In this document: piece after piece, positions 1 through 10,194 of the stretch
How the letters are laid out: every line of letters begins with the position of its first letter
Position numbering within the stretch: position 1 is the first letter of the stretch
DNA from: Planctomycetota bacterium
Lineage (GTDB): Bacteria; Planctomycetota; Phycisphaerae; UBA1845
Assembly (NCBI GenBank): GCA_024276605.1
Contig: JAJRWX010000010.1
Span: 1 to 64,000 of the forward strand
DNA: 64,000 nt
Reading direction: 5' to 3'
The notes under the pieces: model-generated
Told to the model about the DNA's origin: nothing
Databases searched by the model: none
Seen by the model: only the letters and a program-made list of their open reading frames with translations
Position numbers and translations under genes: made by a program

Positions 1-3000
1 AGCATGGGCACGTTGGTGTCACCCAGCGCGGCCATGGTTTCAGCTTCAGGTGTGTTGAATCCGATGTTCACGTCGTTAATCTCACCAAGAATACCAGTGA
101 AGACGCCGTCACTCATAGCCGTCATCATAAATCCGGTGTCAGTGGGAGACACTTCATATTCAAACCCCTCAGCCAGGTCAACAATTTCGACGTTCTCGAA
201 GTTGCCGGTTTGGGTTCCGCTGATTGAAAGAAAGTCAAAGGATTGGCCAGTGGTTGGCGAGAAATCGTCAATGAACTTGAGCACTAATGTACCGCCGATG
301 TTAGCGTTTCCGTTGATGATGAGTTGATCCTGGTTGTTTTCGATGTCGGTTCCACCGATCTCTATCTCGAGGTTGCCTTCTGGAAACTGCGTGTAGTCGC
401 CGTTTATAGTGAGTATCCCCGGTGTGTTCCCAGGGTTGGCTATACCACTATTCACCACGTTGCCGTTTATGGTGCCTTTTCCTTTGATTAATGCTTTTAT
501 GTTGTTGTTCAAACTTCCCACTGTTAGGGTTCCGTTGATTACCGTGCGCGTGCCCGTAACGTTTGCGCTTAATTCACCTCCCACCGTCCCCGTGGTATTT
601 TCACCGAGGAAGAAATTCAATCGGTTTTGGTAGTCACCGCGCACGTTGATCTGTGTGTCAGGCAATATCAAGTTAATGGTTCCACGACTGATGAGGTCGC
701 CGTCCACAATCAAATTCGCACCGCTCGATAGAAACAATGAGCCATCGTTATTGAAATCGAGTCCAGGGCCTACATCGGGTAGATTATTCAGTTTTCCAGT
801 TCCGCTGATATTTACGGAAGCATCATTGCGAATGATTGACGTGTCACCAATGTTCAGCATGGTCCCGGATGAGATATCCCATTTGCCGCCCATGAGCGTT
901 CTGTTATCTTTGTCAAGTTGAGTAACTGGTCCAGTGAGATTGTACGTTCCATCTACTCGGGCGAAAACGGTGCCTTGATTATTGAATCTTGTTCCGATAG
1001 AGCCGGATCCTTCAGCCGAGATATTGAACCAGCCCATGTTGTTGATGATGCTGTCGTCACCACCTTCGATCTTGCCCAGGAGGTCGTAAGTGCTAACGTC
1101 CTGAAAGTCTCCTTCGATGTTCAGAGTCGCATTGGATAGAATAACCGTAGCCTCGGATTCATGACGTATAGCACGACGAAAACCATCTATCGTGAGCACA
1201 CCATTCAGCATTTTGGTGCCACTACCTTTGATGATAAAATCCTCCCTATCCAATCCTTCGTGGCGAAACTCTCCTGACATCGATAGGGTTCCTGATAACC
1301 ATTCGAATAGCCCCGTATTAACGATCTTTCCTGCACCGGAAAACGTGGCGCCATCGAGAACCAATCGCGATTCATTTTGAAAAATGTCACGCATGTTCAT
1401 AGTCAGGCTGGCATCGGATGCGACGCTTAGCTCACCGGCACTCATATGAACCATACCTTTGCCTTCTATTATTGAATTCCCGTTGATCGTAGCATTGCCA
1501 CCGTTGAATTTGAAACTAGCGCCGGAAACGACATTCACGGTAGCCTCTGAAAACTCGCCACCGTTGTTAACCGTGAGGTCGCTACCAACGTTGAGTTTTC
1601 CTTGGAGGTTGAGCGTGCCAATGTTCGCGCTTTGTCGGTCGAGCACTACACCGCTTTCCGGAACACTGTCCTTTATGTTGACTTGCTGATCACCCAAACT
1701 GCCGGGTGGAAAGGTAGTCATCCCCTCGTTGTCGTTCCAATTGGTTTCGTTACCGACTCTGGTATGCCAGTTGTCATCACTGGCCTCTCGGCTCCAGAAG
1801 AAACGATCGGCGTCGATCGGACCTGCTTGACTGTTGTCGAGCTTGGCGATAAAAACCCCAGAAGTGAAGTCGTCAAAAACCGCAATGAACGCCAATTCAA
1901 AATTATCATTAAAGCTACTACTAAATCCGCTGACATTGCTTTGTCCTGAAAGGATTAAAACGCTGCTGATGGTTTTCATCCCATCCCGCGTCATTAACTC
2001 GCCGCCATCTAAAGCCACGAGTTGAAGGACACCCTTTGAGTCCTGTGCCCACAAACCTCGGCCATTCACGTTCTGGTCAACAATATCGTACCGTCCAATG
2101 AACGCCACAGCGCCGGCACTGTTAGCGGTTAGGTCTGAAAAACCAACAAAGGGCACTTCGATTCCAGGTGCGATACTGCCGGGTCCGTCTGCGCCAACGC
2201 CGGCATGGGCTATCACCTCTAAGGATTCACCCGTTTCCTTCCAGATGGCCCTTCTTACACGATCCGCCGTGCTGGTGTTGTTTTCAGAGAAATAGATCAA
2301 GTCACCGGAATCAGCGATAACGAACTCACCCTTTTTGACTTGGGTTTCGACATCGAATCCTAGGCTGCTGGGCTTGACTGTATCGAATAGTGGTTCGAGT
2401 GTGTTCGGGCTGGTCCAGCGCCACATGCGTCTTCTTGGTACGAATCTGGGAGGAGAAAATACAGCCTCAAACAGAACTTCTCCGTTGGGACCAATCGCAA
2501 TCCCGGCGCCGGTGATGCTATAATCATTGCCGTTGTCCAGGCCTGGCAATAATGTTACGCCAGATTCTACTACGGTTTGAAGTTGGCCTGTTTGATTGGA
2601 GTAAAACGATATTTTCCCCTGCGTAGAGACCACCACGTCTCCCCGTGCGTTGATGAGTGGAGAGTCAGCTCCGGGGGCGATCATGGTAAACCCACCCGAA
2701 CTTCTACCTAGATAAACGTCCCCGCCGGCAGCAAAGGCTACGAATCCTGATTGATTGAGTGTTGGTCGTCCCGCTGATACAAACTTGACGTCCGGGTCAT
2801 CAGGAGGTGCGACAACTTTCGCATCAACAAAAGCCAGACCGGACACATTGGCCCCGATGTAGATGCCGTTCTTGCTGGTCTCCTCGATTCCTTCGAACCA
2901 GGGAAAGGCTATGGTACCGGTGGCATTCATAATCGGCTTAGGTTTTTGAAAATCCAGGAAGTCGAAATCCGTCAAAACCGACGTGGCTGTGCCATTAGAG

Positions 3001-3257
3001 GTAGCCACATAGAAGTCGCGCGTACTGGTGTCACCATCTCTTTCCGTTGTGACGAAAAACATGACCTTCCCGGAGGAATCTATGGCAACGTCTCCACCGA
3101 CACCTATAACCGGATCGCCGGTACTCAGGCCCGAGTCTGTGGATAGTGCGAGGGTAGTTATCGAGATGTCTTGAGCACGACTTTCAACTGCGCAGGCAAT
3201 CAGTAAGGCGCCAAGAGATAGGACTAAGCGAATTGACCTCACATTATGATTCATCAT
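1..3257 (-). CDS. Secreted NxxGxxAF-repeat / beta-helix surface protein, 3' end outside window
   Basis: Open frame on the minus strand from ATG at 3257 to the window edge (about 1,085 codons, no stop on reading through). It starts with a signal peptide (hydrophobic stretch ending near 'ESRAQD'). The N-terminal half carries repeated motifs of the NxxGxxAF type ('NQSGFVAFAA', 'NSAGAVAFIG', 'GPNGEVLFEA') seen in planctomycete secreted proteins. The C-terminal half is Gly/Asn-rich with short repeating strands ('GGTLVLKFIDDFSP', 'NFENVEIV') like beta-helix or autotransporter-type passenger regions. A second in-frame ATG lies at 3254. Likely exported and surface-associated; its cargo or ligand is unknown. 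The C-terminal sorting signal expected for such proteins would lie left of the window. Confidence 0.8.
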   Translation of the reverse strand, partial: MMNHNVRSIRLVLSLGALLIACAVESRAQDISITTLALSTDSGLSTGDPVIGVGGDVAIDSSGKVMFFVTTERDGDTSTRDFYVATSNGTATSVLTDFDFLDFQKPKPIMNATGTIAFPWFEGIEETSKNGIYIGANVSGLAFVDAKVVAPPDDPDVKFVSAGRPTLNQSGFVAFAAGGDVYLGRSSGGFTMIAPGADSPLINARGDVVVSTQGKISFYSNQTGQLQTVVESGVTLLPGLDNGNDYSITGAGIAIGPNGEVLFEAVFSPPRFVPRRRMWRWTSPNTLEPLFDTVKPSSLGFDVETQVKKGEFVIADSGDLIYFSENNTSTADRVRRAIWKETGESLEVIAHAGVGADGPGSIAPGIEVPFVGFSDLTANSAGAVAFIGRYDIVDQNVNGRGLWAQDSKGVLQLVALDGGELMTRDGMKTISSVLILSGQSNVSGFSSSFNDNFELAFIAVFDDFTSGVFIAKLDNSQAGPIDADRFFWSREASDDNWHTRVGNETNWNDNEGMTTFPPGSLGDQQVNIKDSVPESGVVLDRQSANIGTLNLQGKLNVGSDLTVNNGGEFSEATVNVVSGASFKFNGGNATINGNSIIEGKGMVHMSAGELSVASDASLTMNMRDIFQNESRLVLDGATFSGAGKIVNTGLFEWLSGTLSMSGEFRHEGLDREDFIIKGSGTKMLNGVLTIDGFRRAIRHESEATVILSNATLNIEGDFQDVSTYDLLGKIEGGDDSIINNMGWFNISAEGSGSIGTRFNNQGTVFARVDGTYNLTGPVTQLDKDNRTLMGGKWDISSGTMLNIGDTSIIRNDASVNISGTGKLNNLPDVGPGLDFNNDGSLFLSSGANLIVDGDLISRGTINLILPDTQINVRGDYQNRLNFFLGENTTGTVGGELSANVTGTRTVINGTLTVGSLNNNIKALIKGKGTINGNVVNSGIANPGNTPGILTINGDYTQFPEGNLEIEIGGTDIENNQDQLIINGNANIGGTLVLKFIDDFSPTTGQSFDFLSISGTQTGNFENVEIVDLAEGFEYEVSPTDTGFMMTAMSDGVFTGILGEINDVNIGFNTPEAETMAALGDTNVPM

Positions 3258-3619
3258 TGGTTCGCACCCTTTCAATTTGGACTTACAACTGCACGATTTT
3301 CCATGATAGTATTCTTGTTTATTGCGAATCGATGACATTCGAAAACCTCTTGAAAAGAACACCCATCAATGAGACTGCCCGGACTTGACCCGTAAAGTTG
3401 TATGACATAGTGGCCTCGCTGGCGCTACAGATAAACAGATTTTGCTTTTGCTAGAACTCGAGTCACAATTGTAGCTCAATGTACAGCTCGCTACAAACAA
3501 CAGCAACCACAGCTGCAGCGAGTATCGCCTATATGCACACTTTAATAGATTCTACATTGACATAGTAGTAGCCCGAGATGTTGAGCACTTGAGTGAAGCC
3601 CTGCCAGTGTATACTTGGT
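3258..3619. other. Intergenic region
   Basis: About 360 bp between two minus-strand genes. It holds the 5' region of the surface protein gene (AAGGG about 10 bases upstream of its ATG) and the 3' region of the GGDEF/HD-GYP gene. I see no convincing ORF, RNA gene or repeat. Confidence 0.5.
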
Positions 3620-6289
3620 TTATTTCATACCGGCAGAACATGTTGTTGGTGTTAGGTCGACTAGATTGTCACCATTTTCATCGGTGTTTGGCGTGGATGG
3701 TGGGTTGTCAGTCAATTCTTCGCTTATTGTTTTGAATTGACTTTCGTGACGCATAAATGCTTCGACCACGGCTGAGTCGAATTGCGTACCGGACGATTTC
3801 AAGATGATGGTTACAGCCTGGTCATGATCGATGGCTTCTTTGTACGGTCGCTTCGAGATGATCGCGTCATAGGCATCCGCCAATGCCACGATACGTCCGA
3901 CCAATGGGATTTCAGCGGCTTTTAATCCCTGTGGGTAGCCCGTCCCGTCGAACCATTCGTGATGTGAAGAAGCGATGACTTCGGCCATTTTCAGCATAGG
4001 TAGCGCCGGGGCGCGATCGAGAATGGTGCGGATGGTGTCGGCACCGATCTCGGCATGTGTTTTCATGATGGCCATTTCCTGCGCGGTCAATCGGCCCGGT
4101 TTGAGCAATATTTTATCAGGGATGGCGATTTTACCAATGTCGTGTAGGGGAACTGCGCGTTCAAGGTTGTACATGAACTGATCATCAATTTTGTTGGAAT
4201 ATAGCTGCGATTTTCGCAATTCACCTGCGAGTATCAGGCAGTATTGTGTCAAGCGATCCACGTGGTTAATCATGTCTCCATCACGCTTTTCAGCAAGCTT
4301 GGCGAATGCCACCATGATGGCGTCACGTGTTACATCGCGCGATCGACGAGCCAAGATACCACTGATCGCAGTCACCGCGATGCTTGCGATCATCTCTACA
4401 GCTTCTAAATCCCGTGGCAGGAAGGGGCTTTTATCTATTCGATCGACAATATTGATCACACCGACGACGTGTTCCGTCGTACCTAGCGCGGTGCAGATGA
4501 AAGGTGTGGATATAAAGTGTAAAGCGTCCTCCTCAAGCTTGGTGTCCGCAACGGTATGCTCATCATTGATAACATGGCGAATGCCGGATTCAAAAACCCG
4601 CCATGCGATCGATGGACCGGCTGGTATTCTCATTGACGGCGATAATGGATCATCTACCCCAATGGATTTTTCTATACACAGGCATGTTCGGTGAATATTC
4701 GGCAGCATAATCGATATTCGACGACAACCGGTCAATGAGGCGGTTTCCCGGATCGTGAATTCGAGTACTTTATCCAACTCCTCCGTGGCGCCGAGCGTAC
4801 GACATAGATCCAGCAGTAAGTTAAGAATACGTGTTTGTTCGCCTCGGATATGGTTACTGTTCAACAGGTCTTGACGAGCACATTCGCGTTTGATCATTGA
4901 CTGTACGCGCATGGCAAGCTCGGCTGGTCTGATCGGCTTAGTCAAGTATTCGTCAGCGCCCGCTTCCAAGCCGGCCCTAATGTCAGAGGCGTCCGCTAAG
5001 GCACTCACCATGATGACGGGGATGTATTGTGTATTCGGATTCTCCTTGAGATGTCTTGTGCATGTCAGGCCATCCATGCCCGGCATCATGACATCCATTA
5101 GGATCACATGTGGCGGCATGCGGGAAATTTCATCGAGTGCGGTTATTCCGTCGATGGCTTCGCGTATCTCATAGCCTTCATGCTCGAGAGATTGCCTGCA
5201 AACAGCTCGGTTTGTCGCATGATCGTCTACAATCAACACCCTAAATCGGCCCTGATCATGTTGTTGCGCGGTTGTGCCTATGGCAGTTGGGCCTTGTGGT
5301 GTGATGTTCCGTGCATCCTTATTGGGCATGGTTTGGTTGAATGTGCACACCTTATTTCGCCCAGTCTCCTTGGCGATGTACATGGCCGTATCAGCTTTTT
5401 CGAGCACATCTTCCCATGAATTTTCATCCAGGTCGGCAATACCTACACTCACCGTAACACGATCAGCCACTAAGCTGGCGGGATGCGGTATGTTAAGATC
5501 GTACACTGCTTTTCTTATTCGTTCCGCAAGTACCTGCGAGGAATCAGATATTTTTTGCGGAACCAGTACGACAAATTCTTCCCCGCCGTATCTACCCACA
5601 GCATCCATCGTTCTGCAAGAAGACTGGATACAAGTAGCTACGTGCCGCAAGCAATCATCGCCCGCCTGGTGCCCCAAGGAATCGTTGTAGGATTTGAAGT
5701 AGTCGACGTCGATCATAAAAATGCTGTATCGGTCGCCATTTCTCCGGCAACGATCATGTTCCATCGTTACGCTTTCTTCCCACGCACGCCGATTGAGTAA
5801 AGTAGTGAGAGAATCGATGCGTGCCTGCCGGGCCAGTTCGATATTTGTTTCGGCTATGACTTTGGACATTTCTTCCAGTTGCTTGTTTCTTTCTTCCGTT
5901 TCCTTTTGGGCATGTCGCAACTGTAGGTGTACGGAAATGCGAGCCTTAACCTCACTCATTTTGAATGGTTTGATAAGATAGTCACATCCACCGAGTGAAA
6001 AAGCCCGGTCAATATCCTCGGCGTCGGACTTTGCGGTTAGGAAGATGAAGGGTATTGAGGCAGTCACTGGCTGCGACTGGAGGATCCTGCCTACCTCGAA
6101 ACCATCGCGTCCCGGCATCATGATGTCAAGGAGGATCAGGTCCGGCACTTGCGCGGTGGCTATGTCTACTGCTTCGAATCCGTCACGTGCTTCCTGGACT
6201 TCGTAGCCTATTTGGCTTAGAGATTTTACCAGGATGTGTCGGTTAGTGGCGTTATCGTCCACGACGAGGATGCGGTATGCTTTAGCCAT
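3620..6289 (-). CDS. REC-GGDEF-REC-GAF-HD-GYP cyclic-di-GMP regulator
   Basis: 889 residues from ATG at 6289 (a TTG 24 bases upstream is less likely because it precedes the Hpt stop). Order: receiver 1 (phospho-acceptor Asp55 in LILLDIMMPG), GGDEF cyclase (GGEEF 235-239, with an inhibitory RxxD I-site at 226-229 exactly five residues before it), receiver 2 (Asp399 in ILMDVMMPG), GAF (about 500-645) and HD-GYP phosphodiesterase (HD at 716-717, HHEWFDGTGYP at 776-786). Both cyclase and phosphodiesterase motifs look intact, so it may both make and degrade c-di-GMP under control of two phosphorylation inputs. It is encoded 10 bp after an Hpt gene, its likely phosphodonor. Cytoplasmic; no membrane segment seen. 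Confidence 0.92.
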   Translation of the reverse strand: MAKAYRILVVDDNATNRHILVKSLSQIGYEVQEARDGFEAVDIATAQVPDLILLDIMMPGRDGFEVGRILQSQPVTASIPFIFLTAKSDAEDIDRAFSLGGCDYLIKPFKMSEVKARISVHLQLRHAQKETEERNKQLEEMSKVIAETNIELARQARIDSLTTLLNRRAWEESVTMEHDRCRRNGDRYSIFMIDVDYFKSYNDSLGHQAGDDCLRHVATCIQSSCRTMDAVGRYGGEEFVVLVPQKISDSSQVLAERIRKAVYDLNIPHPASLVADRVTVSVGIADLDENSWEDVLEKADTAMYIAKETGRNKVCTFNQTMPNKDARNITPQGPTAIGTTAQQHDQGRFRVLIVDDHATNRAVCRQSLEHEGYEIREAIDGITALDEISRMPPHVILMDVMMPGMDGLTCTRHLKENPNTQYIPVIMVSALADASDIRAGLEAGADEYLTKPIRPAELAMRVQSMIKRECARQDLLNSNHIRGEQTRILNLLLDLCRTLGATEELDKVLEFTIRETASLTGCRRISIMLPNIHRTCLCIEKSIGVDDPLSPSMRIPAGPSIAWRVFESGIRHVINDEHTVADTKLEEDALHFISTPFICTALGTTEHVVGVINIVDRIDKSPFLPRDLEAVEMIASIAVTAISGILARRSRDVTRDAIMVAFAKLAEKRDGDMINHVDRLTQYCLILAGELRKSQLYSNKIDDQFMYNLERAVPLHDIGKIAIPDKILLKPGRLTAQEMAIMKTHAEIGADTIRTILDRAPALPMLKMAEVIASSHHEWFDGTGYPQGLKAAEIPLVGRIVALADAYDAIISKRPYKEAIDHDQAVTIILKSSGTQFDSAVVEAFMRHESQFKTISEELTDNPPSTPNTDENGDNLVDLTPTTCSAGMK

Positions 6290-6299
6290 TGGTGGGGTT

Positions 6300-6698
6300 C
6301 TATGGTTTGTCAATAGTTTCAGCGAAAGTGACTAATGCGCTAACATGGTCCTGAAGTGTAGCCATGATAGTCTCGACCTCATTGAAGTCGCCTAGCTGTC
6401 CCATTTCTTCAAGTTGTTGTGCCGCGAAGCGTACGGGTTCAGCGCAGATATTGGATGCAGCCCCCTTGAGGCTATGCGCTACGCCTTGCAATTGTTCAGC
6501 GTCGTTAGAAGAGATAGCCGATTGAAGGTCATCCATGAGTTCCGGAATTGTTTCCACAAATATATCGATAACTTCTGATAGCAGCTCGCGATCTCCATCC
6601 AATTGGCCCAATGCTTGCGCAACGTTTATAGCCACGATCCTATCAGCTACCATGTCTTCATTTGCATCGGGGATGGAAGGGGGTCGTTTTTCTATCAT
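6300..6698 (-). CDS. Hpt-domain phosphotransfer protein
   Basis: 132 residues from ATG at 6698, preceded by AGAGGTG (a GTG at 6707 is the alternative). Contains the histidine phosphotransfer motif 'AHSLKGAASNI', where His accepts phosphate, in a mostly helical protein of the usual Hpt size. Its stop is 10 bp before the start of the double-receiver GGDEF/HD-GYP gene, so the pair is probably one operon and the Hpt protein likely passes phosphate to one or both receivers. The cognate hybrid kinase is not in the window. Confidence 0.88.
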   Translation of the reverse strand: MIEKRPPSIPDANEDMVADRIVAINVAQALGQLDGDRELLSEVIDIFVETIPELMDDLQSAISSNDAEQLQGVAHSLKGAASNICAEPVRFAAQQLEEMGQLGDFNEVETIMATLQDHVSALVTFAETIDKP

Positions 6699-7051
6699 TT
6701 CGTACACCTCTGATCCATTTCACATGGATGATCTATCTCAGCACGCGAGCATCGGGGAGGATGCTTCTAGTGTGGCGTTCCTACCCTGATAACGCTATCC
6801 GGAGATACCGTATCTATCATCGACGTACGCAAGACATGCCCTAAGAACGGATATTTACATCCAAACGATATAGTGGATTTACGATGACGTTTTAGGTTCG
6901 ATACATGGGAGATTATCGGTATTTGTTCCTGATCGTCGGGTATAAAACCCTGATGTGTACTTATAGGTACACAGCGACCGGTATACGTCTTCTGGGATAA
7001 GGCTCGAAGTACAATTGCGTCCATCCGAGTATCCCTGCACAATCATCATCC
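6699..7051. other. Divergent intergenic region
   Basis: About 350 bp between the Hpt gene (minus) and the YkgJ-type gene (plus). It should hold both promoters. A 91-codon minus-strand ORF at 6767-7042 has no recognisable protein character and is not called. Confidence 0.5.
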
Positions 7052-8329
7052 ATGAACGCTAGCACACCATTGCCGGTCATCATGCCGACTATTGCCAAAC
7101 AACAATGGTCCTGTCATTCGTGCGGGAATTGTTGTCGAACCCTAGTGATTGATTTATCAAGTCAGGAATGCGCGAGCCTGGATAAGTATGACTGGGAGAA
7201 TCAAATTGGCGTGAAACCCTACGTGCGTATGGGACGTCGTATCATGCTAAACAAGCGACCCGATGGTGCGTGCGTATTTTTGGATAATAAAAATTTGTGC
7301 ATGATCCATGCACGTTTCGGTGAACAAGCCAAACCGCTGGCCTGCCGCATTTTTCCGTTTTCAGTACGCAAGATAGACGGCGCCTGGCAGGCTTCACTTC
7401 GTTATGATTGTCCCAGTGCAACCACGTCAAAGGGTAAACCTATTTCCCAGCATCATGGCTGGCTATCACAATTGACCCGGCAAGTTTCGCATGATGAATA
7501 TGTCCAAAGACCTAATGCGTTGGATCGAGGTTTGTTGGCTACATCGGATGAAATGTCCCTCATCACGAATCGGTTGTCGCGCTGGGTCGAAGATGAACAA
7601 CTGTCGGTTCATCAGCGTCTTATGGCATTATCTCGTGTATCTTCGATGCTATTTGATGCCAAACTGGCGCGGGTGCGCGGGAAAAGATTGGGTGAATTAC
7701 TCGATATTTTTTGGCAGTCAGCTACCCTCGAGGTCAATCATCCCCTATTGGCGCCGACCAAAAGGCAGTTAGCCATGTTGCGTCAGGTCGCCTTCGTACA
7801 CGCTGAGTTTGTGACGCTGGATGAACTTCGTTCGGGGTTCATCGGTCAACTGCGAAAACGATGGCAGCAGCTTAGCGCAGCCCGCCGCTTTTTAGCCGGT
7901 AAATCGTCAGTACCATCCTTGCAGGGCATTACCGGCCAATGTACCTTCGACGCAGTAGACGCGGTGATACCATTGCCACAGGCGAAAAAAGTGGACGAGT
8001 TGATTCAGCGATACCTGCTATCACGCATTACTTCGCAGTCTTTTTTTGGCTCGGGCTATTATGGCTGGCCTTTAGCTGCGGGGCTGGGCGCACTAACCGC
8101 GTCGGTTTCCGTCATTGGATGGCTAGCCCGACTGAATTGTGCTGCGCGTGGCTGCAATCAATTGCAGTGGGAAGACGTCGCTCAAGCGGTGGCCATCGTC
8201 GATCGCGCAGCGACGAGATTGCCGTCGGTGGGTAGTGCAGCCGAGCGCGCCCGCATCCGCTATTTATCAGTCGAAGACGGTCTAGCGCGCCTATGTCAAT
8301 GTTATTCGTTGACGGAGCAGACGCCATGA
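7052..8329 (+). CDS. YkgJ family cysteine-cluster protein
   Basis: 425 residues. The N-terminus has the YkgJ/UPF0153 cysteine cluster: 'CHSCGNCC' near residues 20-27, then 'ACVFL', 'CMIHARFGEQAKPLACRIFPF', which in the family binds an Fe-S cluster or zinc. The remaining 300 residues are helical with no domain I can name, a size seen in flagellin lysine methylase-like members. The role is unknown. The stop overlaps the deoC start (ATGA at 8326-8329), so the two genes are probably co-translated. The alternative start at codon 11 would still keep the whole cluster. Confidence 0.85.
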   Translation: MNASTPLPVIMPTIAKQQWSCHSCGNCCRTLVIDLSSQECASLDKYDWENQIGVKPYVRMGRRIMLNKRPDGACVFLDNKNLCMIHARFGEQAKPLACRIFPFSVRKIDGAWQASLRYDCPSATTSKGKPISQHHGWLSQLTRQVSHDEYVQRPNALDRGLLATSDEMSLITNRLSRWVEDEQLSVHQRLMALSRVSSMLFDAKLARVRGKRLGELLDIFWQSATLEVNHPLLAPTKRQLAMLRQVAFVHAEFVTLDELRSGFIGQLRKRWQQLSAARRFLAGKSSVPSLQGITGQCTFDAVDAVIPLPQAKKVDELIQRYLLSRITSQSFFGSGYYGWPLAAGLGALTASVSVIGWLARLNCAARGCNQLQWEDVAQAVAIVDRAATRLPSVGSAAERARIRYLSVEDGLARLCQCYSLTEQTP

Positions 8330-9030
8330 GTGACACCATGAAACGACTCGCGTCGGCCATTGATCACACGCTGCTCAAACCTGAAGCGACGCCGGATCAG
8401 ATCGATCAACTTTGCGAACAGGCTATGGAGTACGGCTTCGCTGCGGTGTGTGTAAATCCTGTTTATGTGCGACGTGCCGTTGAGGTTATTCGCACAAGAC
8501 GTGATGAATATCGTGCCAGGCCTGCGGTAGCATCGGTTGTTGGGTTTCCCCTTGGTGCTTCGCATCCGAAAATTCTTGCCGATGAAGTACGGCAGGCGAT
8601 CGACGACGGTGCGACGGAGGTGGATATGGTCGCGCCGCTAGGTTTATTGATTGACGAAGATTATGGTCAAGTTCGCAAATATATTGAAGCCGCCACCTAC
8701 GCCGCGCACCAAGCGGCCTCCCCAGCGATCGTCAAAGTCATCCTTGAAACTGCGGCGTTAACCGAGCAGCAGATCATTCAGGGGTGTCGGTGCTGCGCGG
8801 AAGCAGAAGCCGATTTTGTGAAGACGTCGACGGGTTTTCACCCGTCCGGCGGCGCTACCGTTGAGCATGTAGCATTACTGCACCGCTATGCCTCACCGAT
8901 CAAAGTGAAGGCATCCGGTGGTATTCGCACACTTTCGGATATGCAGGCCATGCTCGATGCCGGGGCGTCGCGTATAGGCACATCGTTCGGGGTAACGATC
9001 ATGACTCAGGCGGGGGAGCTAGGGCGTTGA
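8326..9030 (+). CDS. deoC: Deoxyribose-phosphate aldolase
   Basis: 234 residues. Cleaves 2-deoxyribose 5-phosphate to glyceraldehyde 3-phosphate and acetaldehyde in deoxynucleoside catabolism. Schiff-base Lys166 in 'DFVKTSTGF', the proton-relay Asp near 100 ('EVDMVAP'), and 'KASGGIRT' in the phosphate-binding end of the TIM barrel are all present. Length is normal for bacterial DeoC. I chose the ATG at 8326 rather than the in-frame ATG at 8293 because it overlaps the upstream stop as ATGA and gives the usual N-terminus 'LASAIDHTLLKP'. Confidence 0.95.
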   Translation: MSDTMKRLASAIDHTLLKPEATPDQIDQLCEQAMEYGFAAVCVNPVYVRRAVEVIRTRRDEYRARPAVASVVGFPLGASHPKILADEVRQAIDDGATEVDMVAPLGLLIDEDYGQVRKYIEAATYAAHQAASPAIVKVILETAALTEQQIIQGCRCCAEAEADFVKTSTGFHPSGGATVEHVALLHRYASPIKVKASGGIRTLSDMQAMLDAGASRIGTSFGVTIMTQAGELGR

Positions 9031-9226
9031 CGTGCGGTTGTTTATTTCGATACAATGCCCGCTGTGCGTAACAGTTAAGTGTATTATGTGGCATAGTGCA
9101 TATGATCCTGACTTGTCGGCAGCTTACGCAGCACCGCGAAATGTGTGCCTTGTTTAATGAAAAGGAAGCCACGGCGGACTGTTTAGCTATTTAGCGCGAA
9201 CAACCCTTTTCTTGGGAGCCAGACTC

Positions 9227-9745
9227 ATGCCCGAAGATGTAACTGCACCGTGTCAAGCATGTGGTGCCAGCGTGTATCCAGAGCACATCGAATCCGGTAA
9301 GGCGCGTTACGATGGGGGTAAGCTACTTTGCCCTCATTGCGTAGCCGATGAGGAGAAAAAGAAGAAAAAGGAAACGGCCTTCCCCGGCGATGATATCGAT
9401 CTTTCTCCCATCTCATTCGATGATCCCGATCCTAATGATTTGAGTGAGTCCAAAGCGGATCTGTCGGAAAGTCGCATCCACGGTTTTTCGGATGATAAAT
9501 TCGGTTCGTCGGGGTGGGATGAATCCAAGTTCAAACGCAAAGTTGATCCTAACGCATCCGGTGCTGCTCGCTGTAGAATCTTTCATGCCAAGCTCAGTGA
9601 CGGTGCATTGACATTTATGAACGACCAGATCAACGATTGGCTAGACGACAATCCACAAGTCAGCATCAAATTTGCCACATCAACGATTGGCATCCTAGAA
9701 GGCAAGCACGCCGAACCCAACCTGATGTTGACGTTATTCTATTAG
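9227..9745 (+). CDS. Hypothetical zinc-ribbon protein
   Basis: 172 residues from ATG 9227, which has GGGAG 8 bases upstream (9214-9218); an in-frame TTG at 9212 is less likely. N-terminal zinc ribbon (CQAC at about residue 9, then CPHC), a lysine stretch, an acidic low-complexity linker with 'DLSESKADLSES', and a C-terminal folded stretch of about 60 residues ('ARCRIFHAKLSDGAL...'). I do not recognise the C-terminal domain. Probably cytoplasmic; no signal peptide. Function unknown. Confidence 0.75.
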   Translation: MPEDVTAPCQACGASVYPEHIESGKARYDGGKLLCPHCVADEEKKKKKETAFPGDDIDLSPISFDDPDPNDLSESKADLSESRIHGFSDDKFGSSGWDESKFKRKVDPNASGAARCRIFHAKLSDGALTFMNDQINDWLDDNPQVSIKFATSTIGILEGKHAEPNLMLTLFY

Positions 9746-9756
9746 AGCATTGGGTG

Positions 9757-9784
9757 TCCCATGTCCTGTTTTTTGGACATGGGG
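9757..9784. repeat. Short palindromic hairpin, copy 1
   Basis: CCCATGTCC (9758-9766), a T-rich loop, then GGACATGGG (9775-9783). It recurs at 10195-10220 and, inverted, at 41006-41035, next to copies of the 133-bp element each time. It follows the stop of the preceding gene by about 12 bp and could end its transcript. Confidence 0.75.
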
Positions 9785-9815
9785 GAGTCGATGATATGCG
9801 GCGTGTGGCATGGCT

Positions 9816-9948
9816 GGGTGCCCCATTCTTCGGGTACTCCCGAAGGGTGGGGGACGGATCTTGTGTCGAATGGATTCGCAAGTGTCACGATCATTGCACG
9901 CAACATCCTTCCCCCACCCTTTGCCAGTAGGCAAAGGATGGGGCACCC
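9816..9948. repeat. Dispersed 133-bp inverted-repeat element, copy 1
   Basis: Begins GGGTGCCCCAT and ends ATGGGGCACCC, with inner arms 'GGGTGGGGGA' and 'TCCCCCACCC' and a conserved core 'GCAAGTGTCACG'. Near-identical copies lie at 10237-10370 and 40768-40900. No protein is encoded. Looks like a mobile or amplified intergenic palindrome of the REP/MITE kind, without a transposase in this window. Confidence 0.85.
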
Positions 9949-10194
9949 CGGTAGGGCAGATCGTTCTTTCGCCAATCCCAAATTGGCGAAAGGTTGACCT
10001 GCCTGAAGTCATTTGGCATGCGCTACCACCAGTCATCTGGCACCCCCTACCACCAGGATAATCGATCAGAGCCGCACGGCGCTAGCCTGCGGACTGGCGC
10101 ACGTCAACAAGGCCACCGTCGTCAACGAGTCCACCCACGCCAACCTATGACCGGGTCACCAGGCTTGCGCCAGGTGCTCTGATTCGCTGGGTGT

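Noticed and set aside
6767-7042. 91-codon minus-strand ORF
   Set aside because: No domain, poor codon pattern and no ribosome site; it lies in a divergent promoter region.
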